DNA of 40,908 nucleotides from Apostichopus californicus (lineage: Eukaryota > Echinodermata > Holothuroidea > Aspidochirotida > Stichopodidae): positions 4,882-45,789 of the forward strand of contig JAIPMN010013278.1 of the NCBI GenBank assembly GCA_020650975.1, read 5' to 3'. Numbering within the stretch: position 1 is the first letter of the stretch; every line of letters begins with the position of its first letter. The notes under the pieces are model-generated. The model was not told the origin of the DNA. It was given only the letters and a program-made list of their open reading frames with translations, and did no database searches. Below are positions 32,512-40,908 of the stretch, one piece after another. The position numbers and the translations under genes are program-made.

Positions 32512-34200
32512 GCCTCCGAGTACAAAATTGTTTCATTTCGTTGCAAAACCAAAACGACTATACCAAAGAATGCCACTAACATCAAACTTATTTTCAGTAT
32601 TTCATCACAGGTTCTTTTACAGGTTAGGAAATACAATGTTGAACTCCTTCATTGATATTTTCCTTGTCAGCACTTAGAGCAAACTTCACTGCCAATCTGC
32701 CATGAACATTGTATATTTGTCTAACTACAGTACTTTATCATGCATACAGCTAAGGCATGAAGAAATATATGGGAATGCTACTGTACACGATGGGCGGGAA
32801 ATCAGATCTTATGAATTATGCTTGTCCCTTGCAAAGAAAGAAAAAAAAAAAGACTTTCAAAATATGTCTTTGGGGTATAATATTCACTGACTATTTTTGC
32901 ATATAATATACCTGCAAAGCATACTTACAGGAAATTCACAATCGATCATAGTCGACGACATGGACAGTTTTTTTTTACTCAAAAAGCAAAGCAACTATCT
33001 ACCTTGTTGCCCTTAGCAACCAATTCAGAAATTTCAGGGAGCGCCAGAGTGATGTCATAACCAATGACAGATCAAAGTCCACTCCAGGGTACTTTTGTTT
33101 TGTTTTGCTTTACTTCGTTTTGCTTTGTTTTTTTTGCGATAGAATTTCTTTGCAATTTTTAACCAGATTTAACGAGTAATAGCACAAAATATGATAAAAA
33201 TGGATCAGACTTTACATAATAACCATTTAGTGCTTTAACTATTTAATTATGTAATTTGTGACCAGAAAATTTACTAACAGGTCCATCCAATTCTGACAAA
33301 TGTAATATCATTCCGATACTTTTGTCAGACAATTATAGCAATTAATCATATAAGTCAATCACACAGAAATAAATTTCTTGATTATATTTGATTAAAATAA
33401 AGTTAACTACATTATTGAAAGCCAGAGCTGCTATATTCTAATAACACTATGTCATGAAATACATCTCCAGGTTCAACGAACGAACCTTGTTGTGATTTTA
33501 TCTAAATCCAGGGTCGTCCTTCGCATCTTAAAGCTGTACATGACAGATAATGCACCAATCTTAAAGGTTGCCTTTTTTCTTTCTTTTCTTTTTTGCTTTT
33601 CTTTTTTTTGGATGTTGCTACAAACCTGTACTGCCATACTTGATGTTAAAAGAAAGATAAAGGTACCTGAAAATACATAACAATGATCTATTTATTTCTT
33701 TCATAGTTTGCCAGGATCCTCCGAGGTACAACTAAATAACAGACATAAACTGCAAAGATTTTCACATGAAAAAGTAAACATATTTATTATTAATTTTAAA
33801 CATAAGTTGAGGTATAAATATATACATATACATGGTTCAATGACAACTTGGTTATTAGGAGTATAGCCACAACCCATGTTATCGAATATATATAACTCTT
33901 ACTGTAGAATGAGAGGGTGTCGGGTCAGGTGGGACTATTACATGGGTTGGTCAAAATATGAACAAACAGTTGTTTACAACTCAACACAAATGACAGGCAG
34001 CTTTAATACTGTTAGGGTTTGTTGATTCCATAACTGTCTAAATCAGAGGGCTTTTTTTCTTTCATAGACATAAGATTGACCCAAAGGAGAAACTTATTCG
34101 CATCAATTTCCGTTTTGATTTGTTCAATCTAAATATACTGTAGTTGATGCAAAATAGTCTGTTGTTGACTGCTGATCATGCAGGTTACACAATTCCAAAA
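32512..34200. other. Noncoding stretch, no gene seen
   Basis: Contains a T/G-rich low-complexity patch (33090-33135) and a pyrimidine-rich patch near 33570-33610. No exon recognised. Confidence 0.6.
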
Positions 34201-34560
34201 TAATAATAATAATAATAATAATAAATGAGTCTTATATAGCGCCAAATCAGTAAACAAAAGTCACTGCTCAAGGCGCTTTACAAAGAAAGTAAATTAATTT
34301 ACAAAAGAACAAGTGAAAAAATGGGTCTTAAGTAAACTTTTGAAAGTAGAAAGTTTATAGCATGTTCGAATGTGATCTGGTAACTTGTTCCAGAGAAAAG
34401 AGCCAGAGTATTTGAAGCTTCTTTAACCATAGGTCTTCAAGCGTGGTTTAGGAACAGTTAAATACAGTTTGTTGGAGGAACGAAGTGTGCGAGTTGGAAT
34501 ATATGGCAAGAGAAGTTGTGACAGGTATACAGGCCGTTCCAGATGATGAGCACAAAAGGT
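34201..34560 (-). mobile_element. 5'-truncated LINE with TTA tail
   Basis: Read on the minus strand from about 34560: PVYLSQLLLPYIP, then TLRSSNKLYLTVP, YG-stop-RSF, LWNKLPDHIR, FKSLLKTHFF and a stop at 34294-34296. This is the C-terminal signature of an L2/CR1-type reverse transcriptase (YL..LL..Y.P.R.LRSS...YG.RSF...LWN.LP..IR...FK..LKT). An in-frame stop at 34423-34425 interrupts it. The untranslated end holds a short inverted GCGCC/GGCGC pair and closes in a TTA microsatellite (TAA on the + strand, 34201-34223), the usual tail of such elements. Dead relic. Confidence 0.8.
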
Positions 34561-35433
34561 GAGAAGAAAATGGGGCTCATCATCTCATTCTTCCTTTACA
34601 AAGGGTGATATTATACAGTATTGTTGTCAGTTGGTCATTATGGCTATCTCATTTGCCAAAAAAACAAAACCATAACATGCAGGAACATACTTTTACCATG
34701 GCAACAGTTGCTGTGGTAAAAGTTAATGTCCCAACATGTTATTATTTTTTGTGTGAAATAAGTATGTATTCACAATTTTAAAACTTTGACCTCTCTTGAC
34801 CTTTGGCTCCACAAAAACAATAGGGTTCTTTTATTTACTCACTAAGGTGGATTTACTACCAAGTATGAAGTTCAACCATTACCTGTATAAGCTATTTCTT
34901 GTAAGCTCAGGTGTTCGCACATTGACACATACACGCAAACATACCTACAGTATGACATCGCCATCGTAGATCTAGATTTATTTTGCTTTCAGAAACTAAG
35001 GAACCAAAAACTAAGTCTGCAAAAGTTACGCCCTTTATTTGAAAAACCCACACAATTTCTTTTCACTTTTGAATGCACAGACTGTAAACATGATAATGAT
35101 TATTAAGTCAGCTGTATTATAATGCACCAACTGTACCTATCTTCTTTCTCCTCAGCATGATCATCATTTTAATACGGTATATAATTCATCCCATGGTATT
35201 ACACGAAAGATAAACAGGCAATTAACCATACCTAGAAGTATGTTCTTCAAGTCAGGTAATGCATGATATCCCACACATGACATGGACAGTTTATTAAATT
35301 GAGAGCAATGGGATGTTTTATTAAGAGTTTGATTTTCATTCAAACAGAGTCAGAGCTCACTGCAACGACAGTATATTAAAGCAGTGCAGGATTTAGCGCA
35401 TGAAAACCCCGAAATTTTCTGGTTTGGTCATAT
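34561..35433. other. Noncoding stretch, no gene seen
   Basis: No exon or additional element recognised. Confidence 0.6.
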
Positions 35434-35437
35434 TTAA
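35434..35437 (+). repeat. Target site TTAA, left
   Basis: TTAA immediately before the left inverted repeat of the 997-bp element; repeated at 36435-36438. Confidence 0.75.
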
Positions 35438-36434
35438 AAGGATTGTCTGGTGGCCCAAAGAAGTTACCTTAAAAAATGATAAATAATTTTCCAAACATGT
35501 TGTCAAAGTATGAGAACGCTAATGTTGCGTTTGACAGAGAAACTATAAATTTTTAATCATTAAAGATGGACATTTCCAATATGATTTGAACAGTACAGAA
35601 CGTGACGTCATCTACGCTAATGCAGATTGCGACATAACCCACGCTCCGTACAGTACCTAGAGTAATCACAACAAAAACCGCGTTTGTATACAGATAAATT
35701 TCTTCCTTAATTTTCAGTGAAATTTCTTATAAATTAGATATGTTTTCAAAAACTCCTTAAGCCGCCATAAATGTAGTAGATCGGTGGTTTCGTGGTCTTT
35801 GTGTAACACAAGATAAGTTTTAACAGCAGACTCTTCGTTGTTTATACATCGCGCTATCCAGCTCCAAAGTGAAGAATGTTCGCATGTAGGCTACTCTAAC
35901 GTTTACAATCGGACAGTTCTGCGAAGCCTAAGCTTCTCGGTGCTACATTCTGCTCTGACATCGATTCCGCCAAGTTTCATCTTTCAGTGTTCCGAATACT
36001 TTTCAAGTTTCCTTTTACTGTTAATTTGATCTGTGAATTTTATTTCAGCGATTTCAAGGACAGTTTATGAACTGCGGTTTGAGTGTGAGAGTATATAATG
36101 TGCAACAAACTGGGCATGGTAGGCTGTAACGTTCACTATAGGTACGTTATATGTGATAGGCAATCACTTGTGCGTGTGTACACGTGAGAGTGTATTTGCT
36201 GCGGAAATGGGAGTGCTAACTTCAAGTCGCCTGTTTTGCCTATTTGCCAGCACTACGTCAATCACCATATTGATGCGTTCGAACAAACGGTACTTTTGGT
36301 GAGAAACTGGTGAATTTGAAAACCAGATTTCTACCAGAAGAAAACGTCGAATGGGGACAATTTTTACATGGTTAGAAAGAGAAAAATAATAACTACAAGG
36401 ACAATGTATCAAAATCTTCCACCAGACAATTCCT
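35438..36434. mobile_element. TTAA-specific non-autonomous transposon, 997 bp
   Basis: The left end AAGGATTGTCTGGTGG and the complement of the right end, AGGAATTGTCTGGTGG, differ only by one added A, and both abut TTAA. TTAA target duplication with A/G-starting ends points to Kolobok; piggyBac is the alternative. The interior contains a perfect CRE palindrome, TGACGTCA (35603-35610), and is less AT-rich than its surroundings. Frames on both strands (35838-36029; 36412-36164) are short and lack a THAP or DDE motif, so no transposase is present. Motif copy 6 begins four bases after the right TTAA. Confidence 0.75.
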
Positions 36435-36438
36435 TTAA
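36435..36438 (+). repeat. Target site TTAA, right
   Basis: TTAA directly after the right inverted repeat; matches 35434-35437. Confidence 0.75.
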
Positions 36439-36441
36439 GTA

Positions 36442-36480
36442 CTTATCTGTCTCCATTCTATATACTGTATATATGCATTC
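36442..36480 (+). repeat. Recurring TTACCTGT...CACTC motif, copy 6
   Basis: CTTATCTGTCTCCATTCTA and, after a short insertion, GCATTCAAATC. Closest to copy 2. It directly follows the TTAA element, so that element inserted beside or into this older repeat. Confidence 0.5.
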
Positions 36481-39286
36481 AAATCTATCTAGCCTACTTA
36501 TAGCCAAATTCATGAGCAAAACCAACTTATTGTACTGGGGATGGGGGGGGAGGGGAGAAGGGAGGTAATAAGTTGTTAAGTCATCCAGAGGGAGGGATGT
36601 CCCCTTCCTTAAATTGAGAAATTTTGGTAAAATGGAGGTTGCTTATATATGCAAAATTGTGCTATATTTTGCAACTTTCAAAACTGAATTTTTCGACTGT
36701 TTCGGTCAAAATACATACATATTATATATTTATATACTGTACACTTAGGTTTTTTTGTTATATTCTGTCTGCCAGTGGGGGAGGGATACTACGACCCCCT
36801 CTGAATTTGTTTCTGTACAGCTAATAAACTCCTCCCCACCCACCCCCAACCCCCCTCTCCCTTAAAAGTATGTGTGGTTGTGCCTCTGGCTAATGCATAT
36901 TAGAACAGCATGAAAATACAAAGTTTTCTTGGAATGCTGGATACCATATTTTAACTTCAATGGCATTCCCATGATGACTAATTACAGTCAAGAGAATAAT
37001 TTAGTTTTTTACATCCATTGTACCAATTTTCACACTATCACTTAATTTTGTTAGTTGGAAATACTGTAAACACGGTTTTTATATGCATAAACTGCTATAT
37101 ATATTTGTTTCTAAAACACTTCAGTCATATTTGCATAGATAGTGTTTGCTATGCGATAATAGATCGATTATTCCCTGCGGTCACAAGTTTCATTTCAATA
37201 TTTAACAGTGACCGACAAACTATACGGTCTGCATAATTTGCCTTAAAGGTGTGCAATATATACATACGTACTGGATGAAACCCTGCATCTAGGGTAGCTC
37301 TGTCGTATGTAAGAATTAACAGACTTCATGTTTGATCTAACATGTCCTTATCTAGCCACATATTCATACAAATTAAATGACATATATGGGATAACGACCC
37401 AGTAGTCCAGATGAACTGATTTTAATGGATTATCTCCATGTAATTCTCCCAAGTTTGCTCATTTAATATCTTTTACCCTGAAGTGCTAAATAGGTCCATG
37501 TAAAGCCACTGAGGTAACATGATTGAAGGTACTCATGAAGGAAAACCTACATTTATGACAAGACTGGCTCACCCAGAGGTAATGCCGACTGCCAAATTCA
37601 ACTAATCCCTTGGTTTTTTCATTCCACCTTTTCCTTTTCTTGTTTTTTTCTTCCCCTTCTTATTAAACAATTCATCAAACCTCCCTACTGATTTAAATCC
37701 AGTATTTTAAGCAGAGTAGGTTCGTATTTTTTGCCTGGAATACTTTTCGAAAAGCAAAATTCAGAAGCAAATTCCCACCTGCAGCAATACAGTGTGTATG
37801 ATTGAAATCACAAACGTTGTCGATATGTTAATGGTGGAACGGGTTTGATTGTTTTACTTCAAAGTAGTTACAGTATGATCAGACTTTGGTAAATTTTTCT
37901 CTTCCCATTTGGAATCCAGTTTAATAGCTTTTCTATTAACCACATAAATTTATTCAATACTTCAAAATGGAGAAATTTACTGATTTTTAAATGTCATTAC
38001 TACTATTAGTAATATCGAAATGAATCAGGATGAAAAAAATCTTTGGAATGGAGTAGAATCATAAATTACTCCCTCTATTGTAATAATGTATTGTAGTTTT
38101 TAATACAACTTTAAATTGGGAAAATCAAGCTAAAGGGCATTACATTTACGCATGCAATCGAAGACTGTTGCGCCAAACTGTGGCCGAGTTTAATTTACGG
38201 ACCACACCCCGCGGCACTCTTTGTTCAGCAATAAAACGATGGGAACCGCATGTTAACATTAGAGCAAGTTCTATGGTATCAGAACTCACACTTGGGATCA
38301 CGGCGACAGGAAGGTTAGGTTCGTTTTCCGAGAAGAAAATGTTGCAAAACCATCAAGCTTTGTGATGATTGGCAGTGCTGCATATTCATGCCTGCTACCA
38401 TTGTGCTAACTACCCGCTTAAACAAACAACTAAAGTGAAAGGTACATTGTTGATCCCAGATCAAGCTCTGGCTTACAATATAAACTTATAACCCTGAGTG
38501 AGGGGGGTCTGATCTTTCCTAAATCCTGGTATATCGTGAGGATCAAATCACAGGGTCTGATCCACGGGTTTACACTATGTTGACTTGAATCAGAACACCA
38601 GTGGCAGGTTCAACACTGTGCTCGTTTTCCAGTGTAAACTGGGCTTTTAGTCACTCAAACTTCACTCAAAGAGTGGCAATTCAGGAATGTGATGGATTGC
38701 GGTCATCAGACACCTAGGTGTCTTAAATTTCTTTAGCACCTGAAGTTAACTGTCACCAATTGGCTTGTTGATTTTGACTGATGTACAAGCAAACGTGAAC
38801 TTGATTTCTCTTATTTTGTGTTTTGTAAAATAAACCATGAAAATGTGTTCTGTGAATGCATTGGTCATAGCTTATCTAATACCTCTCTCTAATAGAAAGC
38901 GAAGTTTATTTCACAAAATACAGAGTATAGTTTCCCAAAGTACATATATAATCTCTCGAAGCACGTTGATATGAGACCATGAAATCCTTGGGCATTCAGG
39001 ACAGGCAAGGACAACAGTATTTTCTTAAGAAAAGTCACAATTTTTTATCGCCAGAGAGTTTCGAAAATGCAAGGACACTTGAAACCTTCCCGGTTTGACA
39101 GGGACAAAGTACTTGAAAGTTATAAATCTGTCCAACACTTTGAAACTCCGGGCAAAGATTGTACTAGAGGAAATTTGGCGAAGATTTTCTTCATTTTCAT
39201 TTTAAGCCACACGGTCTAATGTTAGGATTGCATATATTATCCAGGCAAATACTTTAGTTGTTAAAAGGAAAATGCTTGCATCGCAG
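36481..39286. other. Noncoding stretch, no gene seen
   Basis: Contains G-rich (36538-36565) and C-rich (36830-36860) patches and an inverted repeat at 38568-38639. A segment near 38150-38340 is visibly richer in G and C but gives no recognisable protein on either strand. Confidence 0.5.
38568..38639. repeat. Inverted repeat, 9-bp perfect arms
   Basis: GTTTACACT (38568-38576) and AGTGTAAAC (38631-38639) are perfect complements separated by 54 bases. Possibly the remains of a small foldback element; no target duplication seen. Confidence 0.45.
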
Positions 39287-39488
39287 CCATTTCTCTCTGG
39301 CGGAATTCACCTCCGGGGATGACGTTTTGAAGTGGAGTATCTCGGAGAAAATTGACAGCTCGACAAACAAGCCAAACATTACGCAAACTTACCAACGGTT
39401 TAATGTGGCATTGATTACTGTACAAATTGGACTTGATAATGTGCAGAGGCTTCTGCAAAAAAAGGAAAACTTGATTGAGAAGGCAAAG
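39287..39488 (+). CDS. Candidate exon of unknown gene
   Basis: A plus-strand frame follows a possible acceptor (CTTGCATCGCAG) and ends at a possible donor (AA|GTAGGT) or, if read through, at a stop in AAG TAG. It includes SGDDVLKWSISEKIDS and then an amphipathic, probably helical stretch (FNVALITVQIGLDNVQRLLQ, KKENLIEKAK). Composition is less AT-rich than the surroundings. Against it: the acceptor has a poor pyrimidine tract, no in-frame ATG is present, the antisense strand is also open, and I recognise no family. It could be a terminal or internal exon of a small coiled-coil protein, or chance. Confidence 0.25.
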
Positions 39489-40013
39489 TAGGTCCGGCCT
39501 TCGCGCAGAATATATTTGATTTTCAGAGAGAGAAGACTTTATCCCGTCTCGTTTAAACACTCGCCGATATAAACAAGAACTGGGAATCATCCATCTCATT
39601 TGTTGTCTGCTCGAACTGCTGGTTAATATAATGACGGTCGTTTTATATGAACGTTCAGAGAATTTACGCATCTAGCAACATACTCAGAATGAGTGACAAC
39701 TACAGGTCTATTGTTGCCAATTTTATGACCTTGTTTTTTTTTTTTTCCTTCTTTGAAATTTTGAAAGGCAAAAGGATGATGCCGTCTTTACAAACATATT
39801 AAAGAAAAAAATATTTTACAGTAAAATTATGAAACAATAACATCTTGGTAACTTTTTCTGGCAAAAAAAATGACATCTGACAGAAACAACTTGATTACAA
39901 CATAAATAAATGTCATGATATGACAAATGAAGACAAGGCCAAACGTTTAACGTGTTTGCAGCTACTGTACTGGCATAATAATGCCTGTGTTTAACTTGAT
40001 TAATTAGATGGGT
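39489..40013. other. Noncoding stretch before the minisatellite
   Basis: Nothing recognised. The minus-strand frame continuing into this stretch from the array is a read-through of repeat DNA. Confidence 0.55.
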
Positions 40014-40908
40014 AGTATTGGTAACCAAAGGAGAGCATAGTACTGTATGTATAACAAAAGGAGAGCATAGTATGGATAACAAAAGGAGAGCATAGTATGG
40101 ATAACCAAAGGAGAGCATAGTATGGATAACCAAAGGAGAGCATAGTATAGATAACCAAAGGAGAGCGTTATATTGATAACCAAAGGAGAGCATAGTATGG
40201 ATAACCAAAGGAGAGCATAGTATGGATAACCAAAGGAGAGCATAGTATGGATAACAAAAGGAGAGCATAGTATGGATAACAAAAGGAGAGCATAGTATGG
40301 ATAACCAAAGGAGAGCATAGTATGGATAACCAAAGGAGAGCATAGTATGGATAACAAAACGAGAGCATAGTATGGATAACCAAAGGAGAGTATAGTATAG
40401 ATAACCAAAGGAGAGTGTTATATTGATAACCAAAGGAGAGCATAGTATGGATAACCAAAGGAGAGCATAGTATAGATAACAAAAGGAGAGTATAGTATGT
40501 TTAACCAAAGGAGAGCATAGTATAGATAACCAAAGGAGAGCATAGTATGGATAACCAAAGGAGAGCATAGTATGGATAACTAAAGGAGAGCATAGTATGG
40601 ATAACCAAAGGAGAGCATAGTATGGATAACCAAAGGAGAGCATAGTATAGATAACCAAAGGAGAGCATAGTATAGATAACCAAAGGAGAGCATAGTATGG
40701 ATAACAAAAGGAGAGCATAGTATGGATAACCAAAGGAGAGCATAGTATAGACAACCAAAGGAGAGCATAGTATGGATAACCAAAGGAGAGCATAGTATAG
40801 ATAACCAAAGGAGAGCATAGTATGGATAACTAAAGGAGAGCATAGTATGGATAACCAAAGGAGAGCATAGTATGGATAACCAAAGGAGAGCATAGTATAG
40901 ATAACCAA
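40014..40908. repeat. 25-bp minisatellite, about 35 copies, open-ended
   Basis: The unit is ATAACCAAAGGAGAGCATAG plus TATGG. Most variation is at two sites: AACCAAAGG versus AACAAAAGG, and TATGG versus TATAG. A rarer variant unit with G(C/T)GTTATATTG occurs at about 40165 and 40415, exactly ten units apart, indicating higher-order duplication. The array runs to the window end. All three minus-strand frames are open because the unit has no minus-strand stop and 25 is not a multiple of three. The resulting 25-residue hydrophobic repeats, including a 330-codon frame (40808-39816), look like membrane proteins but are artefacts. Confidence 0.92.

Noticed and set aside
38150..38365. G/C-richer segment with a 65-codon frame, considered as an exon
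   Set aside because: No recognisable protein in any frame and no good acceptor-donor pair around it.
39816..40908. Long minus-strand open frames (up to 330 codons) that look like repetitive membrane proteins
   Set aside because: They translate a 25-bp minisatellite. All three minus frames are open because the unit lacks stops and is not a multiple of three, and there is no independent start region or non-repeat domain.
40014..40908. CRISPR-like regular repeat array
   Set aside because: Units are directly contiguous 25-bp tandem repeats without unique spacers, in a eukaryotic setting.

Overview
The window looks like noncoding DNA from an animal genome: AT-rich, with long gene-free stretches, abundant transposon relics, tRNA-derived SINEs and several tandem-repeat arrays. 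Nothing looks prokaryotic: there are no operons, no ribosome-binding sites, no CRISPR array and no closely packed open frames. The repeat content (LINE 3' ends with short microsatellite tails, hAT-like and TTAA-specific elements, a Penelope-type hammerhead-like motif) would fit a marine invertebrate, possibly an echinoderm such as a sea cucumber. That assignment is inference and is not shown by the sequence.

Only one protein-coding exon is convincingly visible. It lies on the + strand at 13172-13314, has good splice signals at both ends, and matches the start of the N-terminal cyclic-nucleotide-binding domain of EPAC-type Rap exchange factors (RAPGEF3/RAPGEF4). No second exon of that gene could be found, so most of the window is probably intron of this gene or flanking intergenic DNA. 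A second, much weaker exon candidate with no recognised family lies at 39287-39488.

Layout. 1-2000: noncoding, with a diverged direct repeat. 2006-3186: minus-strand LINE relics bracketed by a 41-bp near-repeat. 5498-5880: minisatellite of about 76 bp. 7879-8538: very old tandem array, interrupted at its end by a hAT-like MITE with a perfect 8-bp target duplication (8547-8929). 8985-9365: plus-strand LINE 3' end. 9451-9590: first SINE. 10376-10642 and 13875-14092: two copies of a CTGCAG-rich palindromic element on either side of the second SINE (12576-12832) and the EPAC-like exon. 14819-15018: internal duplication. 22893-23255: small TTAA element. 25558-26215: pyrimidine-rich 25-bp minisatellite with an assembly gap. 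28618-28656: hammerhead-ribozyme-like motif. 29256-29575: hairpin-rich TIR element. 30199-30473 and 32263-32511: two more SINEs. 31557-31719: large foldback. 34201-34560: minus-strand LINE 3' end. 35438-36434: TTAA-flanked 1-kb transposon. 40014-40908: second 25-bp minisatellite, running off the window end.

Most long open frames in this window are by-products of tandem repeats whose period is not a multiple of three, so every frame of one strand stays open. They should not be annotated as proteins.
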